Assembly: GCF_018502385.1 (NCBI RefSeq)
Contig: NZ_CP075523.1
Location: 1,116,001-1,180,000, forward strand
Source of the DNA: Synechococcus sp. LA31
GTDB lineage: Bacteria > Cyanobacteriota > Cyanobacteriia > PCC-6307 > Cyanobiaceae
Direction of reading: 5' to 3'
DNA: 64,000 nucleotides
Positions 1 through 8,456 of this stretch are shown piece by piece (the stretch's first letter is position 1; each line of letters starts with the position of its first letter). Position numbers and translations under genes: made by a program. The notes beneath the pieces were generated by a model that saw nothing but the letters and a program-made list of their open reading frames with translations, had not been told where the DNA came from and did no database searches.

Positions 1-364
1 TCTGGCAGCCCACATTCAGGCTCAAGACGTCAAAGCGCAGCGGCGGGCGATCCGCCAACTGCAGCAGCTGGCCCTCGGGATCCACACCGGTGATCTCGGC
101 CTGGAGAAAGGTCACGCCCGCACGGCGGCACAGATCCCGCAGATCAATCGCGCAGGCATCGCGCGGATAGAGGCCAGCGACCAACCCCGGCACCATTCCC
201 GAATAGAGCGCAGTACTGGTGCGGTTCACCAGAAACACCGCCACCGCTTCAGGCTTCAGCCGCGGCCGCATGATCCAGCGGCGCAACAGCAAGGCATGGG
301 TGTGGCCGCCACCGGCAAGCACCAGCAAGGCTCGAGCCGGTGGTTGCCGCTGCGGAGAGCGCAA
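1..364 (-). CDS. SelD-type FAD/NAD(P) oxidoreductase, N-terminal part only (cut by window edge)
   Basis: Only about 121 residues are inside the window. They begin LRSPQRQPPARALLVLAGGG, with a nucleotide-binding GGGHTHALLLRRW segment followed by YSGMVPGLVAGLYPRDACAI. This is the pattern of the pyridine-nucleotide/FAD oxidoreductase domain that many cyanobacteria fuse to the N-terminus of selenide, water dikinase (SelD). The kinase half, if present, lies left of the window. The proposed start is TTG at 364, two codons after an in-frame TGA that ends the upstream small gene, so the two are probably cotranscribed. A free-standing NADH dehydrogenase-like flavoprotein is the alternative. The family is fairly clear; the SelD fusion is inferred. 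Confidence 0.6.
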   Translation of the reverse strand, partial: MRSPQRQPPARALLVLAGGGHTHALLLRRWIMRPRLKPEAVAVFLVNRTSTALYSGMVPGLVAGLYPRDACAIDLRDLCRRAGVTFLQAEITGVDPEGQLLQLADRPPLRFDVLSLNVGCQ

Positions 365-367
365 GGC

Positions 368-553
368 TCAGTCCACGTTCAGCTGACCGTCGTCATCCCA
401 GCTGAGCAGGGAAGGCAACCCATCACGGCCATGGCACGAGCCCACCCGGGCCACCGTGGAGCGGCCATTCACCAAGGGAATCAAGCGGCCGAGCTGCTCG
501 GTGATCCGCTCGCTGGCTGGCGGCGTAATGGGGGGCTGGGCCTGGTCAGTCAT
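368..553 (-). CDS. Small hypothetical protein (61 aa)
   Basis: A short soluble protein beginning MTDQAQPPITPPASERITEQ and ending WDDDGQLNVD. It sits 9 nt downstream of the TolC stop and directly upstream of the SelD-like gene in the same reading frame, so it looks like the middle gene of a three-gene unit. No domain is recognised. The ATG at 553 is chosen over a GTG one codon upstream. The composition (acidic tail, a VARVGSCHGRDGLP stretch) looks like a genuine protein, but the function is unknown. Confidence 0.5.
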   Translation of the reverse strand: MTDQAQPPITPPASERITEQLGRLIPLVNGRSTVARVGSCHGRDGLPSLLSWDDDGQLNVD

Positions 554-562
554 CACATCACT

Positions 563-2086
563 TTAAAGAGATGCGGGGGAGCCGCTCTCCGCAGCCGTGG
601 TGCCGGTTTCCAGCTCTAAGCCAGCGCGGCTGAGATTCCAGCGGTGGATCGCCACCGCTTCGGCGGAGCGGGCCGCCTGGAGGTTGCGTTGCGCGATCAA
701 CAACTCGGTGATCGGAGCAACGCCAGCCCGGTAGCGCAGCAGTGCATCGCGCACAGCCTCGGCACCGGCAGCGGCGGCAGCCGCTGCGGCTCGCATTTGC
801 GGCCCGGCGGCCTGGTGGCTGGCATAAAAGGTTTCCACCTGCTGAGTAATGGCCTGCTCCGCAATCTCGATCGCCAGCTCGCTCTGCTGAGCGCGGCGCT
901 TGGCCAACGCAACGGCCTCGCGGGTGAGGCCGCCATCAAACAAAGGCTGGCGCAGCCCCAGCACCGCACCCCAGTCGTAGAAGCTGCCGGACACGCTGCC
1001 GCTGGTGTTCACGGTGGGGAGGTCAGGGCCTGCGGCGCCGTTCACCGAAACCCGGGGGCTGGTGTTGAGCACGGGCACGTTGAGCCAGTCGCCACTGATG
1101 CCCCCACCCAGCAACAGCCCGAGCTGGGGCATGCCCGAGGCACGGGCCACCTGGATGCGGGCGAGGTTGGCCTGGCGCTGCTGATCCAGGGCCTCAAGAG
1201 CCGGCCTGTCCTGCAACGCCCGTTGCAGCGTGGGATCTAAAGCGAGCGTCCAGGCCGGGCCGGGCCGTAGGGGGTCCTGAAGGATCACCTCCTTCTGCGG
1301 CGGCAGATCGAGCTGGCGAGCCAGGGCACTGAGGGCGATCGTGCGCTGCGAACGGGCTTCCGCCAAGCCCTGCCGGTCGGTTTCCACCAGGGCCTCGGCC
1401 TGGAGCGTGTCGATGCGCGCCGCCAAGCCTTCGCGGCGGATCGCGCGGGCATCGCTGAGCAGCCGCGTTGATACTTGCAGCGCGCTCTCCCACACGGGGA
1501 TCAGCGCATCGGCGAGCTGGGCGTTGAGATAGGCGGTCTGGATGGCGAAGCGCGTGCGCCGTTGCTGTTCACTTCCCTGCGCTTCAGCGGCCGCCACACC
1601 AGCCCGCGCCGCCTTCTGCAACGGCCCACGGCTGAAATCGATCAGCGGAACCGTGAGGGCAAGGCCCACATTCACAAAGGTGTTCTGCACCACGGCGTAG
1701 CCGTCGCCGCCCAGCTCGAAGTTGAGGTCGCCGATGGCGGGCAGGTTGGAGATGAAGCCGATGTCGGTACCCACCTGGCCGTAGGTGCCCAAGCCCACCA
1801 GATCGAGCTTGGGCATGAAGCGGGCGCGCGCCAGCCCCTGCAAGGCCCGGCTCTCATCCACCACCAGCCCGCTGTTGCGCAACGCCAACGACTGGCCCAT
1901 GCCGAGCGCGATGGCCTGATCAAGCGTGAGCGCCAAGGGCTGCTGTGGAGCCTCAGCCTTGGCGCTCGGCCTAGGTGCCGCCTGGGCTTGGAGCGGCATG
2001 GCGCCGGCTGGCCTCAGGGCCAGAGCCGCGAGCGGGCTGAGCACCAGGGCAAGACCGTTAAAGCGGTGGCGCGATCGGCGGCGCAA
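563..2086 (-). CDS. TolC-family outer membrane efflux protein
   Basis: A 507-residue protein with an N-terminal signal peptide (hydrophobic LALVLSPLAALALRP, Ala-rich cleavage region), then the two-fold repeated alpha-helical/beta-barrel arrangement of outer-membrane efflux proteins. Typical elements are LTLDQAIALGMGQSLALRNS near residue 55, long helical stretches with LAEARSQ and NLARIQVARA, and a second repeat near LRQPLFDGGLTREAVALAKR. It would be the outer-membrane exit duct for a tripartite pump. The divergently transcribed HlyD-type adaptor starts only 66 bp away, so the two probably share a regulatory region and work together. The apparent start is TTG at 2086; no better start is nearby. 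Confidence 0.85.
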   Translation of the reverse strand: MRRRSRHRFNGLALVLSPLAALALRPAGAMPLQAQAAPRPSAKAEAPQQPLALTLDQAIALGMGQSLALRNSGLVVDESRALQGLARARFMPKLDLVGLGTYGQVGTDIGFISNLPAIGDLNFELGGDGYAVVQNTFVNVGLALTVPLIDFSRGPLQKAARAGVAAAEAQGSEQQRRTRFAIQTAYLNAQLADALIPVWESALQVSTRLLSDARAIRREGLAARIDTLQAEALVETDRQGLAEARSQRTIALSALARQLDLPPQKEVILQDPLRPGPAWTLALDPTLQRALQDRPALEALDQQRQANLARIQVARASGMPQLGLLLGGGISGDWLNVPVLNTSPRVSVNGAAGPDLPTVNTSGSVSGSFYDWGAVLGLRQPLFDGGLTREAVALAKRRAQQSELAIEIAEQAITQQVETFYASHQAAGPQMRAAAAAAAAGAEAVRDALLRYRAGVAPITELLIAQRNLQAARSAEAVAIHRWNLSRAGLELETGTTAAESGSPASL

Positions 2087-2152
2087 GCCTTGAAAAACTA
2101 AATTGGCCAGTACCCTACCCGCTGTAAATAGCGCTCCAAGCTGCGGGGCTCG

Positions 2153-3322
2153 ATGGCGGTGGTGAGCGAACGCATCCCCCAGCTCCTACCGATCACCGCC
2201 GTCAGCGCGGTGTGTGTCGTGTGGGCGATCGCGCCATCCGTGCCGGTGAAGGTGGAGGGCAGCGCGGTATTGCTACCGCCTGAGAGCCGTGTGGGGATCT
2301 ACGCACGCTCACCCGGGCAGGTGCAGGAACTGCACCGGCAGGTTGGCGATCAGGTGCGGCAAGGAGAGCTGCTGTTAAGCATCAACCGTATCGATCAGCA
2401 GGCAGCCGGTGGAGGCGCCGTGGGTCCCACCACCAACGCACTGCTCGATCAGATCGCTGCCCTGGATCGCCAAAAAAACACGATTGAGTCGCGCATTGGC
2501 ACCCTGCGCGTCGCCAATCAGCCGGTGGGGCTCCAGCTCAAAGCCCTCGAAAACCTTCGGCGCGACGAAGTGATTCCCCGCTACAGCCCGCTTTGGGTGG
2601 GTGCCCAGGATCTGTATCTGCGCAACGAAAGCCTGATCAAGGAGCTGCAAGCCCAACTGGCGCAGCTGGATGCCACCAAGGCGGAACTGCAGGCCCAGCG
2701 CAACAGCCAATCGGTGCTGGCGCCTCGTGACGGGATGCTGCTGGGACTGAGCGTGAACCCAGGCCAGGCCGTGATTCCTGGCCAACGGCTCGGCACGGTG
2801 GGGCTCGGCCCGGAACCACGCGCCGGCGCCAAGGAACGCACGGCGATTGCCCTCTTCAGTGATGGCGACATCGCCCGGCTGCGCAAGGGCATGGCGATCC
2901 AGCTGGATCTGCAGCTGCAAACCCGCGACCGCTACGGCGGCAGCTCCCAGCGCTATGGCCTGGTGGAGGGGCGCATCGTGGACATCTCACCAGCAACCGC
3001 CGATCTAGCCGAGGTCTCGCGCACGGTGGGCGATCCCGCCCTGGCCAGCAGCCTGATCGCCCGCAGCCGCCAGGCCGCCTTCGGTGAAGGCGGTGATCCA
3101 TTGGCGGTGCTCCCCGACAAAGCCACCTCACCGGTGCGGCTGGTCACCGTTGAACTGGAAACGGCGAACACCCCCTCCGGCCTGCGCTGGAGTGCCAGCC
3201 AAGGCCCAGACATCAGCCTAGAGAACGGCACCCCAGCCAAGGCCGAGGTGCAGGTGGAACGGCGCCGGCCCCTGAGTTTCGTGCTGCCATTCCTACGCTG
3301 GCTCGGGGGGACAGAACGATGA
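2153..3322 (+). CDS. HlyD-family periplasmic adaptor (membrane fusion protein)
   Basis: A 389-residue protein with one N-terminal membrane anchor (about residues 12-32), a biotinyl-lipoyl-like half motif (SPGQVQELHRQVGDQVRQGE), a coiled-coil hairpin around residues 95-180 (LDRQKNTIESRIGTL, QLAQLDATKAELQAQR), and the second half motif APRDGMLLGLSVNPGQAV. A beta-barrel region and a C-terminal extension follow. This is the layout of adaptors joining an inner-membrane pump to TolC. It heads a plus-strand operon with a 61-aa membrane protein and a FUSC protein, and lies divergent to tolC. An in-frame TAG shortly upstream supports the ATG at 2153. Confidence 0.8.
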   Translation: MAVVSERIPQLLPITAVSAVCVVWAIAPSVPVKVEGSAVLLPPESRVGIYARSPGQVQELHRQVGDQVRQGELLLSINRIDQQAAGGGAVGPTTNALLDQIAALDRQKNTIESRIGTLRVANQPVGLQLKALENLRRDEVIPRYSPLWVGAQDLYLRNESLIKELQAQLAQLDATKAELQAQRNSQSVLAPRDGMLLGLSVNPGQAVIPGQRLGTVGLGPEPRAGAKERTAIALFSDGDIARLRKGMAIQLDLQLQTRDRYGGSSQRYGLVEGRIVDISPATADLAEVSRTVGDPALASSLIARSRQAAFGEGGDPLAVLPDKATSPVRLVTVELETANTPSGLRWSASQGPDISLENGTPAKAEVQVERRRPLSFVLPFLRWLGGTER

Positions 3323-3504
3323 ATCACACCGTGCAGCGCTGGCTCAAACCCTGGCGTCAGCCGGCCCCTTGGCTCGCGCTGATTCTGCTGATCATCACGG
3401 CCATGAGCCAGCCGCCCAGGCTTTGGTTCTGGCTGGCCCTGCTCCTGATCGTGCTGCTCGTGGGCTGGGTACAGGCCCTCAAACGCCCTGGCCATGGCGG
3501 CTGA
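3319..3504 (+). CDS. Small two-helix membrane protein (AaeX-like position)
   Basis: A 61-residue protein with two predicted transmembrane helices (WLALILLIITAM and FWLALLLIVLLVGWV) and short charged ends. Its start overlaps the adaptor stop by ATGA and its end overlaps the FUSC gene start by 11 bp, so translation is probably coupled. In enterobacterial aromatic-acid efflux operons a small membrane protein (AaeX) lies beside the adaptor and the FUSC-type pump; this gene has the same position and size. Sequence homology to AaeX was not established. Confidence 0.65.
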   Translation: MNHTVQRWLKPWRQPAPWLALILLIITAMSQPPRLWFWLALLLIVLLVGWVQALKRPGHGG

Positions 3505-4630
3505 AGCTCCCGCGGGGAGCCTGAGCCTGGATCTGCGAGCCGCACTGGTGATCGGCCTCGCGGCAGCGCTCAGTGATGCCGCCTGCCAAGGCATCGGGCT
3601 CAGTGGTGAATCGATCGCCTACGGCGCCCTGATCGCGGCCCTGGTGGTGCGGCCGGATTTCAGCCGTTGGCCGCTGTTGATCTATCCCGTGCTGATCGTT
3701 CTGGTGGGGATCTGCCTGGCGATCGGCGTGAGCCTTGGGCTGGGCCTTTCGGATGCACCGCAGGTCTTCGTGTTCGGCCTGGTGGCGGCCCTAATGCAAC
3801 TGATCACGTTGCTTTTACCCAGCAAATTGCGTCTGCTGAGCGGCGTGGTGGCCTGCGCCGGAGTGCTGCCACTGCTGGGCACACCCAGCTGGGAGGGCTG
3901 GCGCGACGAGATGCTCGCCATCGTGATCGGCCTGCTCACAGGCACGCTCCTCCAACTCACCTTCACCCCGGCTGAGCTGAAGCAACCGCCCGAGGAGAGC
4001 CGTGCAGAGGCTGAGGATCCACCTCTGGCGGATCGCATCCGCGCAGGCCTTTCCTCACCCTTTTTCTGGCGCAAGCTGGTGTTCGCCAGCCTGGCCTATG
4101 CCATCGGCCTGGGTGTTGGAGCCGTCACCCCCAAATACCTCTACTTCGGGGTGGTGCTCCTGCTCAATGACAGCATCGGCGCCACCCTGGCGCGGGTGCG
4201 CGATCGCATGGTGGGCGTGAGCCTCGGTGTGCTGATGCCACTGCTCGTGTTCAACACGATCGGCCTGAGTGAGCTCTCGATCGGGCTGGTGATGGGCGGA
4301 ACCGCCGCCCTGCTAGCCGCCCTCAACCGCCGCAGTTACCTGCGCACCGCTCTGATCTCGAGTGGTGTGGCCTTCATTGGCTACGGCCCCTTGGTGGCTT
4401 GGTACATCCCCCACCGCTGGATCGATTACCTGATGGGCTGCGCTCTGGCGCTGGCAGTGGGGCTGTTCCTGTTCCCGAATTCAGCGCTGCGCCGCTTTAA
4501 TCAGCTCTCCCTTGCAGCGGGCAATCCCAGCGTGCAACCTCAACTGCAAGCCCTGCAGCCTGCCGCCGCCGAAGAAGCCCGTTGGCTGGGGTTGCCGGAG
4601 CCGCAGCTACCAGCACCATCGCGCCCATGA
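3494..4630 (+). CDS. FUSC-family (aromatic acid exporter-like) inner membrane protein
   Basis: A 378-residue polytopic protein. A first bundle of hydrophobic helices (residues about 12-160, such as LVIGLAAALSDAACQG and LLIYPVLIVLVGICLAIGVS) is separated by a charged loop (KQPPEESRAEAEDP) from a second bundle (about 195-320) containing YLYFGVVLLLNDSIGATLARVRDRMVGVSLG, typical of fusaric-acid-resistance/AaeB-like proteins. It is probably the inner-membrane component that works with the upstream adaptor and the divergent TolC to export an organic acid or other small molecule. It is shorter than E. coli AaeB (about 650 aa), matching the short cyanobacterial forms. Confidence 0.7.
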   Translation: MAAEAPAGSLSLDLRAALVIGLAAALSDAACQGIGLSGESIAYGALIAALVVRPDFSRWPLLIYPVLIVLVGICLAIGVSLGLGLSDAPQVFVFGLVAALMQLITLLLPSKLRLLSGVVACAGVLPLLGTPSWEGWRDEMLAIVIGLLTGTLLQLTFTPAELKQPPEESRAEAEDPPLADRIRAGLSSPFFWRKLVFASLAYAIGLGVGAVTPKYLYFGVVLLLNDSIGATLARVRDRMVGVSLGVLMPLLVFNTIGLSELSIGLVMGGTAALLAALNRRSYLRTALISSGVAFIGYGPLVAWYIPHRWIDYLMGCALALAVGLFLFPNSALRRFNQLSLAAGNPSVQPQLQALQPAAAEEARWLGLPEPQLPAPSRP

Positions 4631-5196
4631 ACGGTTTACGCACCCGGCACCTGCGGCGCTACGCGCCGGCTGTGGGGGGTCTGATCGCCCTGGCCATCCC
4701 CTTGGCCCAGCGTGCAGCCGCCGCGACCACAGCCGTGGCCTGCACGAGCCCCGGTGCCGGCCTGCAGTTGCTGATCAGCGCAGCAATGTTGATGCTCACA
4801 AGCTTGTTGCAGCTTTGGGTCACCACGTTGCTGATCGAGCTGAACCACCACCAGCCGCTGATGCGGTGGTGTGCCCCCAGGGCTGATCGGCGGTTGTTGA
4901 TGGTGCTGATCGGTGTGGGCGTGATTGCCCTGGCCCTCCTGAGCGACATTGTGCTCTGGGCCGTGCTCTTTCACAGCCTGGAGCTCTTACCCACTCTGGA
5001 GGAGAGCTTCTACTTCAGTGGCATCACCTTCACCAGCGTGGGGTATGGCGATGTGATGTTGCCCCCCTGTTGGCGCTTGCTCAGCGTGGGGCTGGCGGTG
5101 AATGGGTTGCTGATGGCCGGCTGGAGCACAGCGCTGTTGGTTCACCTGGTGCAGAGCTCGATGGCGATGCGGATCCAGAACCACAACAAGCCCTAA
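4627..5196 (+). CDS. Two-TM-domain potassium/ion channel family protein
   Basis: A 189-residue membrane protein. After an N-terminal helix that may be a signal anchor and one or two further helices, a pore region reads FYFSGITFTSVGYGDVMLPP, followed by a final transmembrane segment. TSVGYGD is the potassium-selectivity filter signature of ion-channel domains. The ATG at 4627 overlaps the FUSC stop by ATGA and is preferred to the in-frame start at 4582. It may balance charge or sense membrane potential for the neighbouring exporter, but that is inference. The last codons overlap the convergent diguanylate cyclase gene by 4 bp. Confidence 0.75.
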   Translation: MNGLRTRHLRRYAPAVGGLIALAIPLAQRAAAATTAVACTSPGAGLQLLISAAMLMLTSLLQLWVTTLLIELNHHQPLMRWCAPRADRRLLMVLIGVGVIALALLSDIVLWAVLFHSLELLPTLEESFYFSGITFTSVGYGDVMLPPCWRLLSVGLAVNGLLMAGWSTALLVHLVQSSMAMRIQNHNKP

Positions 5197-6407
5197 GCGG
5201 GTTGCATGGTCCAACCCTTGGGGTGCGAACGCTCCAGGTCCATCACTTGGTTGCGCCCCTGATCCTTGGCCACATACAGGGCTGCATCGGCGGCCTGGAG
5301 CAGTTCCCCGAGCTGACGGCGGCCACCACTGCCGCACTCCACCATGCCGATCGAGAGGGAGAGCTGGGGCTCCCGGCCATCGGCCAGGGTCCAGCGATGG
5401 GAGGCCACCCGCTGGCGGAGGCGATCCAGCAGGTCGTAGGCCTGGGATGCGGAGGCCCCTACCAACAGGGCGAACTCATCACCCCCCAAACGCCCCACCA
5501 GATCGCCACGGCGCACGGCCGAATGGAGATAGTCGGCCATGCGACGGATCACCTCATCGCCGGCGGCATGGCCGTAGGTGTCGTTGATGGTTTTGAAGTG
5601 ATCGATATCGATCAAGGCCACTACCCAGGCCTGCTCACCCACACCAGGCAGGGCAAGCCGTTGGCTAGCGGCCTCCAGAAAGGCCCGGCGGTTGAGCACC
5701 CCAGAGAGGCTGTCGGTCTGGGCGAGGCTGAGTAATTCCGGCAGCACCTGGCGGCGTACCACCAACACCAGAGCACCGGCGGTGAGAAAGAGCGGCAACA
5801 GCCCGGCGAGAAACACCAAACCAGTGAGGCGCGCCGCCTGCCCCACCAAGGGCTGCAGATCCATTTCGATCACCAGCAGGCCCTCTTGGCCAAAGGCCGG
5901 CAAGCCTTCCAGCGCCAACGGCGTGGGCAACACCCGAATCATGTGATCCCCCCCGATCAGCGGGAAGGGGCCATCCACAAGGCTGGTGGCCCGTTGTCCC
6001 TGGCAAAAACCGCGACTGACCCTGGCGCTGAAACACAGCTGCAGGTGTTGCGGCAGATCCCCTAACCCATCAGCGCTGGTGAGCTGCCGCACGTTGCGAC
6101 CCACCACGGCGTTGTCGCTGGCGGCCAGTACGCGGCCTTTGCGATCGAGCAGCAACGCCGAGCGCAGTTCACGGGAGGAGGCCGCCATCTGCAGCTGCCG
6201 CTGCACTTCATAGATGGGCTGAAAGCTGGTGAGGCTGCCGGAGAGGTCGCGCTCGAGAGCGCTGGCGTGCTTTTCAGCGTCCTGGAGGGTGGCCTGCAAA
6301 ACGAGCACACCGCTCACGCTGGCCAACACAGTGGATCCCAAAGCAGCCGCCGCCAGGGCCAGCCCGAACAAGCTGCGGTTCACGCGTTCACGCAGAAGCC
6401 CTTTCAT
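5193..6407 (-). CDS. Membrane diguanylate cyclase with periplasmic sensor domain
   Basis: A 404-residue protein with TM1 at about residues 12-38, a periplasmic domain of about 150 residues containing two cysteines (CFSARVSRGFC), TM2 at about 194-217, and a C-terminal GGDEF domain. The active-site loop GRLGGDEFALL is intact and is preceded at the correct spacing by RRGD, a probable product-inhibition RxxD site. It should make cyclic di-GMP in the cytoplasm in response to a periplasmic cue. The ATG at 6407 overlaps the stop of the upstream solute-binding gene by ATGA. The longer open frame back to 6665 only shadows that gene. The operon context suggests that the two binding proteins present ligand to this sensor. 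Confidence 0.88.
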   Translation of the reverse strand: MKGLLRERVNRSLFGLALAAAALGSTVLASVSGVLVLQATLQDAEKHASALERDLSGSLTSFQPIYEVQRQLQMAASSRELRSALLLDRKGRVLAASDNAVVGRNVRQLTSADGLGDLPQHLQLCFSARVSRGFCQGQRATSLVDGPFPLIGGDHMIRVLPTPLALEGLPAFGQEGLLVIEMDLQPLVGQAARLTGLVFLAGLLPLFLTAGALVLVVRRQVLPELLSLAQTDSLSGVLNRRAFLEAASQRLALPGVGEQAWVVALIDIDHFKTINDTYGHAAGDEVIRRMADYLHSAVRRGDLVGRLGGDEFALLVGASASQAYDLLDRLRQRVASHRWTLADGREPQLSLSIGMVECGSGGRRQLGELLQAADAALYVAKDQGRNQVMDLERSHPKGWTMQPA

Positions 6408-7372
6408 TGCGCCAGCTCCGGTGAGAGCGTGGGCAGGGTGAGCTGGTCGGGCAGACGGTTGGCCTGACGCATCAGCTGCTCGAGCTGCACCAGGGTGCGC
6501 TGCACTGGCCCCTCGGCAGCCAGCAACACCGCCTGTTGCGCTGGATCGGGGTAGCGGATCAAGCGCTGGGAGCGCAGGAATTGCTGGGGTGTCGCCCCCT
6601 GGCGCTGGGCCATCAGCGCAACCGCCTCTTGGGGTTGCTTGGCCGCGAGCTCCCGGGCCGCCCACCAGGTTGCGACCAGAGCCCGCACCAATGCCGGATC
6701 ATGGCTAGCGAGCTCCGGGCTCACCGCCAGCACATCCACCACCTCGCCTGGAATCTCGCGGGAACTGAACAGCACCCTCCAGCGGGGATCATCCAGCAAG
6801 CGATCGCTGTGGGGTGCGTAGGTGACGATCGCATCGAGCGAACCGCGCTCGAGCTGCGCCACCAACGCCTTGGGCCCCTCGTAGCGGAGCGTGAGATCGG
6901 ACAAGCTGAGCCCATGGGGCTGCAAGGCGCGAAGCAACAGAAATTCGCCGAGCACACTGCGCTCCACCCCCACCCGCTGCCCTTTCAACTCCTTGCTCGT
7001 GCGCCAGCGGGCTGCCGCCACCAGCTGATCAGCTCCATAGGATTCATCGAGCACCAACACCAAGGCGGGACAGCGTGCCGGTGCCTCACGGCAGATGGCG
7101 ATCGCCTCCGGAAGGGTGGTGGCGATCGCGTCCACATCACCACGGCTGAAGGCCTGGCGCTGATCCTGCAGCGAGCCAAATTGATCCACCTGCAGGCTGT
7201 AGCCGAGCGGCCGATCCAACCCCTTGCGGCTGGCGAGATAGAAGTATTCGTAGGCCGGCCAATCCACGATCGCCAATCGCACCTTCGGCTCGCGCCGGAA
7301 CAGCCCACAGGCCGCCAGAGCGGCCACACCGGCCAAAGCTGCAACCGCCAGCAACCAACGGGCACGTGTCAT
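6404..7372 (-). CDS. Solute-binding lipoprotein (NMT1/SsuA-like), no cognate transporter nearby
   Basis: A 322-residue protein with a lipoprotein signal peptide (LLAVAALAGVAALAACG; lipobox LAAC) and a type-2 periplasmic-binding fold of the NMT1/SsuA class: VRLAIVDWPAYEYFYLASRK near the start, RGDVDAIATTLPEA, LKGQRVGVERSVLGEFLL, and RALVATWWAARELAAKQPQEA. It is a paralogue of the next upstream gene and overlaps both neighbours by ATGA. No permease or ATPase gene is adjacent. It therefore more likely acts as a ligand receptor for the coupled diguanylate cyclase than as part of a transporter (inference). Confidence 0.8.
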   Translation of the reverse strand: MTRARWLLAVAALAGVAALAACGLFRREPKVRLAIVDWPAYEYFYLASRKGLDRPLGYSLQVDQFGSLQDQRQAFSRGDVDAIATTLPEAIAICREAPARCPALVLVLDESYGADQLVAAARWRTSKELKGQRVGVERSVLGEFLLLRALQPHGLSLSDLTLRYEGPKALVAQLERGSLDAIVTYAPHSDRLLDDPRWRVLFSSREIPGEVVDVLAVSPELASHDPALVRALVATWWAARELAAKQPQEAVALMAQRQGATPQQFLRSQRLIRYPDPAQQAVLLAAEGPVQRTLVQLEQLMRQANRLPDQLTLPTLSPELAQ

Positions 7373-8373
7373 TGGGCAGCCTTCACAAACCGAGCCGACA
7401 CCGTTGGAATCGGCGCTTGCTCCGGCGTGAGCTTGAGCCGTTGCTGCACCGCTTGCACCGCCTGGAGATTGCGAGCCAACACACCCCCGGGCTGCAGCAT
7501 CGGCAACTGCTGCTCCAGGCTGAAATAAACCAGCCCCTGCTCGGCCTGGCGGTATTCCTCTGGGCTGAGCTGCTCGCGTTGAGCAGCCAGGGCAATCGCC
7601 CGTTCGGGATCGCGCCGTGCTGCCTGGTGGGCCGCGGCCCAGGCGCGGATCAGGGCCGTCACCGTGTCGCCATGGCGGCGCAGAAAAGTGGGGTCCACCG
7701 CCAGCACGTCGAACACCTCGCCCGCAATGGCACTGCTATCGAACAGGGTGCGCGAGGCACCATCGCGCGCGGCGTAGTCGCTGTAGGGGGGGAAAAACAC
7801 AGCCGCCTTCACCTCGCCACTGCGCAAGGCATCGGGCATCTTGGCCAAGGGGATATTGCGCAATTGCACGTCGGTGAGGGCCAGGCCCTGCTGCTCCAAG
7901 GCCCGGCTGAGCACATAGGGCCCCAGGGTGGAGAAGGTCACCGCCACCGATTGACCCTTCAGCGCCTTGATGGAGGGGATGGCGTTCGCTACAGCGATCT
8001 GATCACCACCACGGGATTCATTCAGGATCAGCACGATCTCGGGGCAACGGCTCGGTGCCCGCCCGCAGAGATCCACCGCCTCCACCGTGGTGAGCTGCGC
8101 CAGGGGCACTTCACCGCGCAGGTAGGCATGCACGATCGTCTGCGGATCGGGGAACTGCAGCGGCCTGATCGTGATGCCGGCCTGTTGATCCAATCCAAGC
8201 TTGTGGGCCAGATACATGTATTCGTATCCAGGCCAGTTGGACACCGGCACATCCACGCTGGGCCGGCCCCAACGACAAGCTCCCAAAACTCCCAACGCGG
8301 CAGTGATGCCTACCACCGCGAGGCCGGTCCGGCCAATCCGCCGCAGCGGTGCGGGAAGGGTGCTGAAGGCCAT
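7369..8373 (-). CDS. Solute-binding lipoprotein, paralogue of the downstream gene
   Basis: A 334-residue protein from the ATG at 8373 (a TTG at 8406 is possible). It has a lipoprotein signal with lipobox LGAC and the same binding-protein pattern as its downstream paralogue: VPVSNWPGYEYMYLAHKLG, LRGEVPLAQLTTVEA, LKGQSVAVTFSTLGPYVL, IRAWAAAHQAARRDPERA. The NWPGYEY / DWPAYEY pair shows the tandem duplication directly. It is first in the three-gene operon, and its stop overlaps the next start by ATGA. It lies 83 bp from the divergent PAS-GGDEF-EAL gene, so both operons may share control. Confidence 0.8.
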   Translation of the reverse strand: MAFSTLPAPLRRIGRTGLAVVGITAALGVLGACRWGRPSVDVPVSNWPGYEYMYLAHKLGLDQQAGITIRPLQFPDPQTIVHAYLRGEVPLAQLTTVEAVDLCGRAPSRCPEIVLILNESRGGDQIAVANAIPSIKALKGQSVAVTFSTLGPYVLSRALEQQGLALTDVQLRNIPLAKMPDALRSGEVKAAVFFPPYSDYAARDGASRTLFDSSAIAGEVFDVLAVDPTFLRRHGDTVTALIRAWAAAHQAARRDPERAIALAAQREQLSPEEYRQAEQGLVYFSLEQQLPMLQPGGVLARNLQAVQAVQQRLKLTPEQAPIPTVSARFVKAAQ

Positions 8374-8456
8374 GTCCCAGGCTAGGGAGAAGCCCTCAAA
8401 AAACAACAGCCATTAACCCTGATACTCCCGGTCCAGACAGGGTTGATGCGCTGCCT

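Noticed and set aside
29-619. Plus-strand open frames at the left edge (for example 296-619)
   Set aside because: They are antisense to the SelD-like and TolC-operon genes and show no protein-like features.
6408-6665. N-terminal extension of the diguanylate cyclase
   Set aside because: It lies wholly within the upstream binding-protein gene. The ATG at 6407 with ATGA overlap and a normal membrane anchor is the better start.
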